A stretch of 64,000 nt of DNA from Candidatus Villigracilis vicinus (lineage in GTDB: Bacteria > Chloroflexota > Anaerolineae > Anaerolineales > Villigracilaceae): NCBI GenBank assembly GCA_016721315.1, contig JADKIL010000007.1, positions 124,001 to 188,000 on the forward strand, in the 5' to 3' direction. Of the stretch, positions 51,969 through 61,250 are shown in pieces. The notes under the pieces are model-generated. The model made no database searches and had not been told where the DNA came from. It saw nothing but the letters and a program-made list of their open reading frames with translations. The position numbers were made by a program, and so were the translations under genes. The first letter of the stretch is position 1. Every line of letters starts with the position of its first letter.

Positions 51969-52763
51969 ATGACATACTTCGGTTTTCTTCTACGCTTTCT
52001 TGTAATTCCCATCTTTGTTTTTCTCGTCATTACATGGTGGGACAATAAAAACAACCGTCCAACCCTGGGCTTCAACAATGGCAACGCAGTATGGATCGCC
52101 ATCCTTGTGCATATTGTCCTGGCAGTGGTGTACACCACCCCCTGGGATAATTATCTGGTTGCCACTGGGGTTTGGTACTACAACCCGGATCTTGTTACCG
52201 GCATCGTTATTGGCTATGTTCCCATCGAAGAATATACTTTCTTTGTGCTTGAGACGATCCTTGCCGGGTTGTGGTGGTGGTTTCTGGCAAGGCGCATTGC
52301 CGAACCCGCAAAGGATTTCAAACCGAACAAGGCTGTGCGCATCGTTTCGTTTGTTATTCTGTTGGTTCTCTGGGGTATCTTCACTTATTTATTCTTCCTC
52401 GGCAGCATTGAACTGACCTATCTCTCCATCATCCTTTTCTGGGCGTTGCCTGCCATCTTTCCGCAAATGCTTTACGGCGCAGATATCCTTTGGCATTACC
52501 GCAAACTGGTTTTCACCGCAATATTTGTGCCCGGCTTATACCTTTCCCTGATGGATATTATTGCACTGACCGACACCACCTGGTCTATTTCGAAGGAACA
52601 GACCACAGGGCTCCTGTTCTTCGGCATTCTTCCAGTAGAAGAGGTGCTGTTCTTCTTTATCACCAATGTCCTCATCGGCTTCGGCATGACGCTCCTGCTT
52701 TCCAGGCTGGGCACAAAGCGCTTTGAGGATTGGAAATCAAATCAATATAGAGGTCTGCCATGA
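51969..52763 (+). CDS. Lycopene cyclase, fused CrtYc-CrtYd type
   Basis: A 264-aa membrane protein with about seven helices made of two homologous halves, as in fused heterodimeric lycopene cyclases of Actinobacteria and fungi. Half one holds T-T-P-W-D-N-Y and G-Y-V-P-I-E-E-Y-T-F-F; half two has D-T-T-W and G-I-L-P-V-E-E-V-L-F-F-F. The paired E-E motifs are the known essential acids. It would close lycopene ends to beta-carotene; epsilon- or C50-cyclase relatives exist, so end-group type is open. A 69-nt gap separates it from the P450; its stop overlaps the next start. Confidence 0.88.
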   Translation: MTYFGFLLRFLVIPIFVFLVITWWDNKNNRPTLGFNNGNAVWIAILVHIVLAVVYTTPWDNYLVATGVWYYNPDLVTGIVIGYVPIEEYTFFVLETILAGLWWWFLARRIAEPAKDFKPNKAVRIVSFVILLVLWGIFTYLFFLGSIELTYLSIILFWALPAIFPQMLYGADILWHYRKLVFTAIFVPGLYLSLMDIIALTDTTWSISKEQTTGLLFFGILPVEEVLFFFITNVLIGFGMTLLLSRLGTKRFEDWKSNQYRGLP

Positions 52764-53134
52764 AAGACATCAAGCAATTTGAAAATCAACAATACTTGAA
52801 TATAGAAACCTTCCGCAAAAACGGGCAGGGAGTAAAAACGCCGGTCTGGTTCGCGCAGGATGGAGAAACGCTTCGTATCTGGACGCAAGCCGACGCTGGC
52901 AAAGCCAAACGCATCCGCCGCGACGGTAAAGTACGCATCGCTCCCTCCACAGCTTCTGGTGACCCCATCGGCGAATGGATCGATGCCCATGCCGCCGTGC
53001 TCGACTCGCCTGAAGAAGTCAAACATACAGCGGGGCTCTTCAAGAAAAAGTACGGCTTTATGTTCAATGTATTTGGAGTGATGGGGAAAATGCGCCGCGC
53101 ACAGTACATCACCATACGCGTTCAAACTGGCTAA
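52760..53134 (+). CDS. PPOX-class F420- or flavin-binding oxidoreductase
   Basis: A 124-aa split-barrel protein of the PPOX-class F420-dependent family. Marks are Y-L-N-I-E-T-F-R-K-N-G, T-P-V-W-F-A near residue 28, A-G-K-A-K-R-I-R-R near 46-54, and K-V-R-I-A near 56-60. Usual partners are F420 or FMN. ATGA overlap with the lycopene cyclase. Role in the carotenoid cluster unknown. Confidence 0.85.
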   Translation: MKDIKQFENQQYLNIETFRKNGQGVKTPVWFAQDGETLRIWTQADAGKAKRIRRDGKVRIAPSTASGDPIGEWIDAHAAVLDSPEEVKHTAGLFKKKYGFMFNVFGVMGKMRRAQYITIRVQTG

Positions 53135-53190
53135 ATCCAACTCCTTGCATCGTTAAGTAGGTGATCGAAATAAATTTTAAAAGGGGCAGG

Positions 53191-53281
<91 letters not shown>

Positions 53282-53326
53282 GAAATTCTAATTATTTTTG
53301 ACCGACCACTTAGGTAAAAGCAATTT

Positions 53327-53366
53327 ATATCAAAAACGAGACAAGTACTTGTCTCGTTTTTGATAT
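53327..53366. terminator. Perfect 40-bp palindrome, bidirectional terminator
   Basis: Positions 53327-53346 are the exact reverse complement of 53347-53366, with no loop between them. Core AAAAACGAGACAAG with its T-rich partner. It stands between the convergent PPOX and MATE genes, with U-rich ends in either direction. Confidence 0.85.
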
Positions 53367-53376
53367 TCGTCATCTT

Positions 53377-54735
53377 CTATACATTCACCAGGTCGTGAAT
53401 CCATTTTCTGGAATACACCCGCCATCCACTGACAAAGGCTTTGGCAACTTCTTCCAAGCCAACCATGAGGTAAACGTAATAGACCGGCAGGTGCAGTACA
53501 AAAGCACCGACATAAGCAGCGGGAACACCGATCAGCCAGATGGAGCAGATCTCCATCACGAGCGCAAAGCGTGTATCGCCACCTGCCCGCAAGGCGCCAA
53601 TAAAGGTCGAGAAATTGAACATGCGCACCCACAACACACAGGCCATCATCAGCATCAGCATGCGGACGTTATATTCGCCGCTGGGCGAAAGATCGTACAA
53701 ATTCACAACCGCATCGCGCATAAGGATGACTATAGCCCCAACAGTCCATGCAGAGAGAACAGATAGAATAACCACACGGCGCACGGTCTCGAAGGCTTCT
53801 TCTTTCTTTCCGGCACCAATGCGGTTACCAACCATCACAGCACTGGCGTTACCAAGTCCCATAAAAACGACAAAGCCAAGTTCTTCGATCGTCGCATTGA
53901 CATTGATGGCAGCAATGGAATCAGTGCCAATGCGGGCGTAAATGGCGTTGTAGGTAGTGATGCCTAATGACCAGAACATTTCATTGGCAAGTGCTGGAAG
54001 GGTGGTCGTTAGAACACGCTTGAAAAATGGAAAGTCAAACGAGAAAAAGGTCAACGGGTTTGCTGCAAGCGGCGTTTTTTGAGTGTAGATAAGAACAAGG
54101 AGCAGGATCAGTTCGAGGGTCCAACCAGAGGCGGTTCCAATGGCAGCGCCACGCACCCCGAGAACAGGCAATCCAAACTTGCCGAAGATCAGGATATATC
54201 CAAGGATCGTTTTGAAAACCAGGGCAGAAATGGTGGCGATTACGGTCAGTTTGACGAGATGAATGCTGCGCATCGTGGCAATGTAAGAAGTAGCGATCGC
54301 AACAGGAATGTAGGACAAGCCAACGATGCGCAAGTAGGAAGCGCCGATATGGATGACCTCTGTATCTTTGGTATACAAACCGAGAACACCCGCAGGGATA
54401 AGCGTGGCAGCAAGCGTAAATACCAGTGCAATGCCTGATGTAATAAGGATGCTCATCCCAAGCACTTTGCGGATCGGGTCTATCTCCTGCTTCCCCCAAA
54501 ATTGAGCCGTAAAGATCGCCATGCCGCTGGTAAGCCCAAAAAGCAGCAGGATGAATACAAAAAATACCTGATTGGACAATCCAAGCGCGGCAATGGAGGT
54601 CTCCCCCAACTGCCCCACCATGATGACATCGATCATGTTGAGTGAAGCGTTGATGAGTTGCTGGAAGGATATAGGCAGCGCGATAGTGAGCATTTCGCGC
54701 AGGAAGGCACGATCTTTGAGAAATGAAAGGGACAT
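53377..54735 (-). CDS. MATE family efflux transporter
   Basis: A 452-aa transporter with 12 helices in two homologous halves. N-half marks: A-L-P-I-S-F-Q-Q-L near residue 20 and M-I-D-V-I-M-V-G-Q-L-G near 32-42; C-half: P-A-L-A-N-E-M-F-W-S near 235 and G-L-G-N-A-S-A-V-M-V-G-N near 283. Exports organic cations or other solutes with Na+ or H+. ATG 54735 is preferred to a TTG 15 nt earlier, though no Shine-Dalgarno is clear at either. Convergent with the carotenoid operon. Confidence 0.92.
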   Translation of the reverse strand: MSLSFLKDRAFLREMLTIALPISFQQLINASLNMIDVIMVGQLGETSIAALGLSNQVFFVFILLLFGLTSGMAIFTAQFWGKQEIDPIRKVLGMSILITSGIALVFTLAATLIPAGVLGLYTKDTEVIHIGASYLRIVGLSYIPVAIATSYIATMRSIHLVKLTVIATISALVFKTILGYILIFGKFGLPVLGVRGAAIGTASGWTLELILLLVLIYTQKTPLAANPLTFFSFDFPFFKRVLTTTLPALANEMFWSLGITTYNAIYARIGTDSIAAINVNATIEELGFVVFMGLGNASAVMVGNRIGAGKKEEAFETVRRVVILSVLSAWTVGAIVILMRDAVVNLYDLSPSGEYNVRMLMLMMACVLWVRMFNFSTFIGALRAGGDTRFALVMEICSIWLIGVPAAYVGAFVLHLPVYYVYLMVGLEEVAKAFVSGWRVYSRKWIHDLVNV

Positions 54736-54851
54736 GGGAGATTTAGTCAACAGACGGTAAATGAATAATAACGAGAGGCAAAAACAGTCGCGGACGCCGG
54801 TCGCGTCAGCGACTATTCAGCTCATGGTGAAATGATCAGCAAGTTAAATGA

Positions 54852-55781
54852 TTACTCTTCAGGAGCATCTCGGACGATGTAGAGTGGTCTGCCTTTGGCT
54901 TCATCATACAGGCGCCCCACGTATTCACCCAGAATGCCGAGTGAGATCAATTGCACACCACCCAAAAAGAGGACTGAAATAAGGGTGGTTGCCTGCCCTT
55001 CAAAAAAATGAGAACCTGCAAGGCGCAATACCGCCACCACAGGAATGGCGAGAATGGAAATACCTGCGGAAACAAAACCAAAGTAAGTCGCCACTTGTAA
55101 AGGGAAATACGAGAAACCGGTAATGGCATTGACCGCCAGCCGCACCATTTTCTTGAAAGGGTATTTGGTAACACCAGCAAGGCGGGCAGCGCGTTTATAG
55201 GTAACACCAATCTGCTTGAAACCAACCCAGGCAGACATACCGCGCGGGAAGCGATGCCGCTCCTTCATTTGTTTGAGCACGTTCACAACTTTTCGATCCA
55301 TCAGGCGAAAATCACCAGTATCGACGGGTATCTTCACGTCCGTAATTTGATAGATCAGGCGATAGAACATGGAAGCCGTCCACAACTTGAACCAGGATTC
55401 ACCTTCACGCTCGCCGCGCACAGCGTACACGACCTCGTAGCCTTCCTTCCACTTCTTTGCCAGCTCGAGGATAACTTCCGGGGGGTCTTGCAGATCAGCA
55501 TCGATGATGACCACAGCGTCGCCGCGGGCAAAATCCCAACCGGCAGTGATCGCCACTTGATGACCAAAGTTACGCGCAAAGATAACCGGTCGGATTGTCT
55601 TGTCCTTTTCGGCTAATTCGCGAATCTTCTCTGTGGAACCATCCGTTGAACCGTCATCAACAAGGATAAACTCCCATGGCTCACCATGAGAATCCATTAC
55701 TTCCTTTACACGGCGGTAAAGTTCGGGGAGGTTATCGATCTCGTTATAAATGGGAGCAATGATCGAATACGTAATTTTCAT
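54852..55781 (-). CDS. GT2 polyprenyl-phosphate sugar transferase, GtrB/DPM1 type
   Basis: A 309-aa glycosyltransferase. The GT-A domain has I-I-A-P-I-Y-N-E (8-15), V-D-D-G-S-T-D-G-S near 41 and D-A-D-L-Q-D-P-P near 93-100. Two C-terminal TM helices (about 230-250, 265-290) match GtrB-like enzymes that load a sugar on undecaprenyl phosphate. The last conserved stretch is G-L-L-G-E-Y-V-G-R-L-Y-D-E-A (with I in place of the first L here). It overlaps the AI-2E-family gene by ATGA and lies third in an operon with threonine synthase. Confidence 0.92.
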   Translation of the reverse strand: MKITYSIIAPIYNEIDNLPELYRRVKEVMDSHGEPWEFILVDDGSTDGSTEKIRELAEKDKTIRPVIFARNFGHQVAITAGWDFARGDAVVIIDADLQDPPEVILELAKKWKEGYEVVYAVRGEREGESWFKLWTASMFYRLIYQITDVKIPVDTGDFRLMDRKVVNVLKQMKERHRFPRGMSAWVGFKQIGVTYKRAARLAGVTKYPFKKMVRLAVNAITGFSYFPLQVATYFGFVSAGISILAIPVVAVLRLAGSHFFEGQATTLISVLFLGGVQLISLGILGEYVGRLYDEAKGRPLYIVRDAPEE

Positions 55782-56944
55782 AGGTCTTTTTTCCGTCTCT
55801 CTTTTTTAGGCAGCCGGATGGAACGGGGTTTAAATTTTCCCGCCGGGGCTTTGAATTGTTCATCCTCACCACCAGCAAAAGGCTCAAGCCCTAGAACACG
55901 GCGGCGGAAATACTCCATCAACACTGAAACTGAAGCCATCACTGGCACGATCAATAAAGCACCCATGATACCTTCAAGAAGGGTGGCGATAAAAATGGCT
56001 ATAAAGATCAGCCCTTCATTCATATGCAAGCTGCGTCCCATAATGATCGGGCGAACAAAGAAATTCTTAATATTGATCAAAACAAGATACGTGATCGCAG
56101 TAATGATCGCCACCCAGCCATTTGACAAGGGAATCCAAGTGGAGCCTTCCAGCAACGCAACACCCACGGCAAGCGCAGCCGCGATCAACGGACCAACATC
56201 TGGCACGAGAGTAAATAACCCGGCAACCACACCTAGAACAAGGGCACCAGGAATACCAATGAGGGTCCAGGCAACTGTGAAGGCAACTCCAACTACCAAC
56301 ATCAAAACGATCTGCCCGCGCAGATAGGCGATCCACACATTACGCAAGCGCTGGTAAAGCTCATTCATTTCTTCGTGGTATGGTTCTGGCGCGAGATGAA
56401 TCAACCAGTGACGTATTTTGGGCCACTCACTCATGAACAAATGGACACTGACGAGAATGACCAAAAACCATAAGACATTTACGGAGGTTGTTTCGAGCAG
56501 AGCCAGCGCCTCTTCGGGCAGTGGCGTTAACAAATTCCCTTGAAGATTATCCAGGCTCTCGCCCAACTGTTCAAGATGGATCACATAATTACCCACCTGT
56601 ATCGGGTTGGATAGGAATTCACTCGTCTGCTGGGAGAGGTCGAGCAGATCCTGCGCCACCAGCTTGATCTCATCAAAAAAGATCGGGGTCAACACACTGG
56701 GAATGCCCACCATCACGATCAACGCCGAAAAATAGACGAGGTTGACCGCCACAGCGCGGGAGACATTTGTTCTCTCCATCACCAGCGCAACAGCCGGGCT
56801 AATTAAGTATGCCACAAACGCAGAGATCACCAGCATTTTCACAGCCTCGTGGGCATAGATCAACAATGCCACAACAGCAATAAAAACAATGATCCCCATC
56901 GTATAACGAAAGGGCAGGCTCCATCCGTTCTTTGTATTTCTCAT
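55778..56944 (-). CDS. AI-2E family transporter
   Basis: A 388-aa membrane protein with about eight helices and a basic cytoplasmic tail. Family marks are P-x-x-x-x-x-x-R-x-x-V-S-R-A-V-A near 50-65 and F-T-L-V-P-D-V-G-P-L-I-A-A near 262-275, with H-M-N-E-G-L-I-F-I near 315. Named for AI-2 export in E. coli, but members also carry Na+/H+; substrate here unknown. ATGA overlaps link it to threonine synthase and to the glycosyltransferase. Confidence 0.9.
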   Translation of the reverse strand: MRNTKNGWSLPFRYTMGIIVFIAVVALLIYAHEAVKMLVISAFVAYLISPAVALVMERTNVSRAVAVNLVYFSALIVMVGIPSVLTPIFFDEIKLVAQDLLDLSQQTSEFLSNPIQVGNYVIHLEQLGESLDNLQGNLLTPLPEEALALLETTSVNVLWFLVILVSVHLFMSEWPKIRHWLIHLAPEPYHEEMNELYQRLRNVWIAYLRGQIVLMLVVGVAFTVAWTLIGIPGALVLGVVAGLFTLVPDVGPLIAAALAVGVALLEGSTWIPLSNGWVAIITAITYLVLINIKNFFVRPIIMGRSLHMNEGLIFIAIFIATLLEGIMGALLIVPVMASVSVLMEYFRRRVLGLEPFAGGEDEQFKAPAGKFKPRSIRLPKKERRKKDL

Positions 56945-58209
56945 AAGAGTTTTTTCACAGCCTCTAAAGTCGGCTCAATAATAGGAGCAGACTGAACCGC
57001 CTGCAATGCCGCGCGGACATCTTTGAGACCACTGCCGGTATTCATCACAAGAACGGGATCATCGCTTCTGACCACGCCCGAGGCTACTGCTTTAACCAAC
57101 CCGGCATATGCCGTCGCCCCAGCCGGTTCGGCAAAGACACCAATGGTGCCAAGCTCTGCAATGGCTTTGATAATGTCTTCATCCTTCACGGTGATATATG
57201 TCCCACCGGTTTGGGCAGCTGCCCGCACCGCACGGACACCGTCTCGTGGCAGATCCACCGAAATGCTGTCTGCAATGGTATTCGCAGAAACAGGGATGAT
57301 CGTTTCAGTTCTTGCATGGAAGGCATTGGCAATCGCCGCCGAACCCTCGGCTTGGACACCAATAATGCGCGGCATGTTGGGAATCCAACCTAATGCCAGC
57401 AGATCCTTGAAGCCTTTGTGAATACCGGAGATGATATTGCCATCACCGACTGAAACAAAAATGGTTAACGGCGGATGATCATCCAGATCGCTATCTTGTT
57501 TATGCCAATCGCGATGCGCTTCGATCCACCATTCCCAAATTTCAAAAGCGGCGGTCTTTTTCCCTTCCACTGTGAAGGGATTGTAGCCTGTGTTACGGCA
57601 ATACCAACCGAACTCATTCGCTGCTTTCACGGTCAGGTCAAAGGCATCATCATAGGTTCCATCGACAAGGATGACCTTTGCGCCAAAGATAAGCAGTTGC
57701 GCCACCTTTGCCTGCGGAGCAGACTTGGGCGCAAAGATAACGGCTTTTTGACCAACCGCCGCCGCCATGCCTGCCAGCGCTGCCCCGGCATTCCCAGTAG
57801 AAGCTGTGACAACGACCTCAGATTTGATCTCACGCGCACGCGTAACCACAATAGCGCTCGCCCGGTCTTTAAAAGACGCAGTGGGGTTGCGAGACTCATC
57901 TTTGAGCCAAAGGTGCTTCAGGTGTAGTTTTTCTGCCAATCGCGGCAGGGCAAAGACCGGGGTCCAGCCTGCGGCGTGTAAGGGTGTGGAATTACCTGCG
58001 GGTTCATTAACTGGCAACAATGGCAGGTACTTCCAAAGCGATTGCTCTGTCCGCGAGGTTATATCCTCAGGTTGGAACTTCTTTTTAATGATCTCATAAT
58101 CGAGGATAACGTCCAGATTCCCGCCGTCCGTTGGGCAGGTATACGTAACTTGCCCGGGCAGGTATTCACTCCCACAGATCGAACAACGATAGCCATTGAA
58201 TGTATTCAT
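56941..58209 (-). CDS. thrC: Threonine synthase
   Basis: A 422-aa PLP enzyme that converts O-phosphohomoserine to threonine. A zinc-finger-like N-terminus has C9-x-x-C12 and C25. The PLP lysine is K114 in A-S-F-K-D-R-A; S-T-G-N-A-G-A-A near 137 binds the phosphate, V-S-V-G-D-G-N near 253 and N-T-G-S-G-L-K near 400 complete the site. Typical of the short bacterial threonine synthases. First gene of an operon with the AI-2E and GtrB-like genes, an unusual pairing. Confidence 0.92.
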   Translation of the reverse strand: MNTFNGYRCSICGSEYLPGQVTYTCPTDGGNLDVILDYEIIKKKFQPEDITSRTEQSLWKYLPLLPVNEPAGNSTPLHAAGWTPVFALPRLAEKLHLKHLWLKDESRNPTASFKDRASAIVVTRAREIKSEVVVTASTGNAGAALAGMAAAVGQKAVIFAPKSAPQAKVAQLLIFGAKVILVDGTYDDAFDLTVKAANEFGWYCRNTGYNPFTVEGKKTAAFEIWEWWIEAHRDWHKQDSDLDDHPPLTIFVSVGDGNIISGIHKGFKDLLALGWIPNMPRIIGVQAEGSAAIANAFHARTETIIPVSANTIADSISVDLPRDGVRAVRAAAQTGGTYITVKDEDIIKAIAELGTIGVFAEPAGATAYAGLVKAVASGVVRSDDPVLVMNTGSGLKDVRAALQAVQSAPIIEPTLEAVKKLL

Positions 58210-58305
58210 TGAGTTCCTCTTATCGCCTGATTTTACCCGATATGCCCAAAGACCAGAAATGCGAGAGTTGACACTGTTTCATCTTGAAAGGATGGATAAA
58301 CGAAA

Positions 58306-58332
58306 GGTTCAAAGGCAAATTGTCTTTGAACC
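58306..58332 (-). terminator. Hairpin after molybdenum hydroxylase gene
   Basis: GGTTCAAAG (58306-58314) pairs with CTTTGAACC (58324-58332), 9-bp stem and 9-nt loop. On the minus strand TTTCGTTT follows. It lies 35 nt past the stop at 58367. Confidence 0.65.
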
Positions 58333-58366
58333 CTTCAGTCACACCCGATCAAACCTCTGACCTTGC

Positions 58367-61162
58367 TTACTTTGCTTCCCGCTCCCACAGTTCTCTTGCA
58401 ATGACCTCCTGGTCTACAGGAAGCTTATCGAAGCGCACACCGACCGCATTGTAGATGGCATTGGTGATGGCTGGTGTGGTTGGAATGCTGGAGATTTCAC
58501 CAACCCCTTTGGCTCCGTATGGACCTGCGGCAATAGGGTGTTCAACAATAATGGCGGTGATCTCCGGAGTAAGCATGATACCCGGCACACGATAGCGCGC
58601 AAGACGGTCTGTAACCACATTGCCGTCTTCTACGATAAAGTCTTCAGTGAGACAGTTACCCAAACCCATCATCACGCCGCCTTCCACCTGCCCCTGCAAC
58701 CCTAGTGGATTGATCGCCATGCCCACATCATTGGCAGAGACCACTCGCAGCACACGCACCTCACCGGTACGTTTGTTCACTTCCACTTCGGCGGCTTGTA
58801 CTCCGAACGAGAAGGCAAAGTGCATGTCACCACCTGTGCCGAGCGGCTGGGTCTTGGGCGCTTCATATTCATAACGGACACGCGGCTGCTGCCCCATTGC
58901 CAGCATTTCTTTGTACACTTGGGGATACGTTAACACATTCCCGTTGACTCGAACCACACCCTCTTCAAAGCGAATCTGCTCCGGGCGCACATCAAATTTT
59001 TCTGCCAAGGAAGCAGATATCTGATCGCGCAAGGTTTTTGCCGCGTAACGGGAAGCATTGCCCGTCACGAACGTCTGGCGGGATGCAGTGGTGGGACCAC
59101 CATTGGGCGTCAGGTCAGTATCCATCACCAACACACGGACTGCTTCCGGGCTGACACCTAATTCTTCGGCAACGGTCAAACGCATTACGGTCACCAGCCC
59201 CTGCCCCAGTTCAGCTGCCGAGCTGCGCACCTGGAAGGTGCCATCTTCATATAGTTCCACATCCGCGCCGGAAATATCAGGAGCACCGCCGCCCAAGCCG
59301 GTGTTCTTGTATGCCGATGCAAAGCCCCAGGCACGCACCAGGTTCGGGTTGGTCGCATCAACTTTCGGGGTGAAAGGAGCGGGGTCAAATGTCCGCATTT
59401 GCGCATTGACACGGTCAATACATTCCGTCAAGCCGACCGACTCTTTCAATTGCTGTCCGGTGTTCGTTACACTCCCTACATGCAATGCGTTCATGCGGCG
59501 CAATTCAACCGGATCGATATTTAATGTTTCGGCGAGTTTATCCATCATGGTTTCAACGGCAAATGCAGATTGAGTCACGCCAAAACCGCGGAAGGCTCCC
59601 GCGGGTGGATTATTCGTGTACATGGCATAGCAATCGGCACGCACATTTTCAATATCATATGGACCGGCAGAATGCGTAGTGGCGCGGGTCATCACTTTCT
59701 CTCCAAGAGATGCGTATGCGCCGGTATCGCCATAGAGTTCAGTTTCTGCTGCAACCAGCCTGCCGTCTTTCATTGCGCCGAGCTTGACTCGAATCTGTGT
59801 GGCATGCCGTTTGGGATGGACAAGCAAACTTTCCTGGCGATCAAACAACAACTTGACCGGTCGCCCGGTAAGATTGGCAAGCATGGCAGTATGGATCTGT
59901 CCCATTACGTCTTCCTTGCCGCCAAAACCGCCGCCCATCAATTGACCGACAATTCGAATACGCGACTCGTCCCAGCCCAACACACGCGCAACCTGAGTCC
60001 GGTCTTGGTATGGGATCTGCGAACCGACATAGATCTCCATACGCCCATCTGCAAGCGGCACAGCAATGCTGCACTCCGGTTCGATAAAAGCATGGTCAGT
60101 GGTCTGTGTATGAAAAGTATGCTCAAGGATCACATCTGCCTTGGCAAAACCCGCATCCATATCACCTTTGCGGACCTTGATATGTTTCAGCAAATTTCCT
60201 TTTTCATGGATCTGGGGAACATCTGCCTGGCGAGCCATGACCGGGTTGGTAATGACCGGTTGAAGGTCGAACTCCGCCTCAATCAACGCCGCAGCCTGGT
60301 CGGCGATTTCCTGGCTTTCTGCCGCCACCACAGCGAGGGCATCACCAACGTAACGTACACGCTCCCCCACACCGACCATGACGGGCCAGTCGAAGATGAC
60401 CAACCCATGATTCTTTTCCGCGGGCACATCCTCGGCAGTGATCACTGCCGCTACGCCTTTCACCGCTTTGGCTTTGGAAACATCCAGTTTCTTCAAAAAA
60501 CCATGCGGGATCATGGCACGTTTGACCTTGGCATATAACATGCCATCAAATTTCAAGTCGTCGGTATAAATGGCTTGCCCGGTAACCTTTTCCACGGCTT
60601 CAGGACGCAGATGCATACGACCGACCGTTTTATGTTCATGAACAGAGTCTGGAATATGAGTCGGTCTCTGCACAGGCTCGCCAGTGCGTAAAGCTTGGGC
60701 AGCTGCAATGATGGCGTTCTCGATGGAAGGATACCCCGCGCAACGGCAAAGTGTATCTTTCAATGCAAAACGAATATCTTCACTATTGGGGTTTGAGTTA
60801 CGTTTGAGCAGAGCATATGCCGTCATGATCTGACCGGGAATGCAGAATCCGCATTGGACGGCGCCATGCTCTACAAAGGCTTCTTGCAAGGGATGTAATT
60901 TCATCTCTTCGTGAACACGCTGGGCAAGCCCTTCGATGGTGACAATGGTCTTGCCATCCGCGCGCGCAGCCGGGTAAACACAGGACATCATTGGCTCACC
61001 ATCCACGAGGACGGTGCATGCGCCGCATTCGGCTTCTTCACAGCCGATCTTCGTACCGGTCAGCCGCAGCCGTTCTCGCAGGAGAGTAGATAAGGTTTCA
61101 CCGGCAAGAGACTCAACTGAATATTGTTTGCCATTAACGTTAAGGGAGATTTGATTGGTCAT
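58367..61162 (-). CDS. Xanthine dehydrogenase-family molybdenum hydroxylase, fused 2Fe-2S and Moco subunits
   Basis: A 931-aa fusion. The N-terminal plant-type 2Fe-2S domain has C-E-E-A-E-C-G-A-C-T and its last Cys in M-S-C; the second 2Fe-2S domain has C-G-F-C-I-P-G-Q and C-R-C-A-G-Y (to about residue 160). The Moco part follows with the molybdopterin motif G-G-G-F-G-G-K-E near 410, A-F-R-G-F-G near 525 and the catalytic Glu in K-G-V-G-E near 890. The FAD subunit is the separate gene 88 nt upstream. The family oxidises purines, nicotinate, aldehydes or CO; the adjoining nucleoside transporter favours a purine but does not prove it. Confidence 0.92.
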   Translation of the reverse strand: MTNQISLNVNGKQYSVESLAGETLSTLLRERLRLTGTKIGCEEAECGACTVLVDGEPMMSCVYPAARADGKTIVTIEGLAQRVHEEMKLHPLQEAFVEHGAVQCGFCIPGQIMTAYALLKRNSNPNSEDIRFALKDTLCRCAGYPSIENAIIAAAQALRTGEPVQRPTHIPDSVHEHKTVGRMHLRPEAVEKVTGQAIYTDDLKFDGMLYAKVKRAMIPHGFLKKLDVSKAKAVKGVAAVITAEDVPAEKNHGLVIFDWPVMVGVGERVRYVGDALAVVAAESQEIADQAAALIEAEFDLQPVITNPVMARQADVPQIHEKGNLLKHIKVRKGDMDAGFAKADVILEHTFHTQTTDHAFIEPECSIAVPLADGRMEIYVGSQIPYQDRTQVARVLGWDESRIRIVGQLMGGGFGGKEDVMGQIHTAMLANLTGRPVKLLFDRQESLLVHPKRHATQIRVKLGAMKDGRLVAAETELYGDTGAYASLGEKVMTRATTHSAGPYDIENVRADCYAMYTNNPPAGAFRGFGVTQSAFAVETMMDKLAETLNIDPVELRRMNALHVGSVTNTGQQLKESVGLTECIDRVNAQMRTFDPAPFTPKVDATNPNLVRAWGFASAYKNTGLGGGAPDISGADVELYEDGTFQVRSSAAELGQGLVTVMRLTVAEELGVSPEAVRVLVMDTDLTPNGGPTTASRQTFVTGNASRYAAKTLRDQISASLAEKFDVRPEQIRFEEGVVRVNGNVLTYPQVYKEMLAMGQQPRVRYEYEAPKTQPLGTGGDMHFAFSFGVQAAEVEVNKRTGEVRVLRVVSANDVGMAINPLGLQGQVEGGVMMGLGNCLTEDFIVEDGNVVTDRLARYRVPGIMLTPEITAIIVEHPIAAGPYGAKGVGEISSIPTTPAITNAIYNAVGVRFDKLPVDQEVIARELWEREAK

Positions 61163-61182
61163 GATTTAATTTTCCTGTGAGG

Positions 61183-61213
61183 TCAGGTAGTTTTTACAAA
61201 ATGTACTACCTGA
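61183..61213. other. Intercistronic stem-loop between the two hydroxylase genes
   Basis: TCAGGTAGT (61183-61191) pairs with ACTACCTGA (61205-61213). The T-run is on the plus-strand side, so on the minus-strand transcript it is not a standard terminator; it may stabilise or process the mRNA. Confidence 0.45.
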
Positions 61214-61250
61214 TTTTTTTCAATTCAGTAAATAGTGCGCCTTATAATAA

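Noticed and set aside
54786..54812. GTCGC-rich repeat between MATE and GT2 genes
   Set aside because: Only weak pairing and imperfect phasing; not clear enough to call.
59570..60538. 322-codon plus-strand frame
   Set aside because: Lies inside the molybdenum hydroxylase gene, which has strong conserved motifs on the minus strand.
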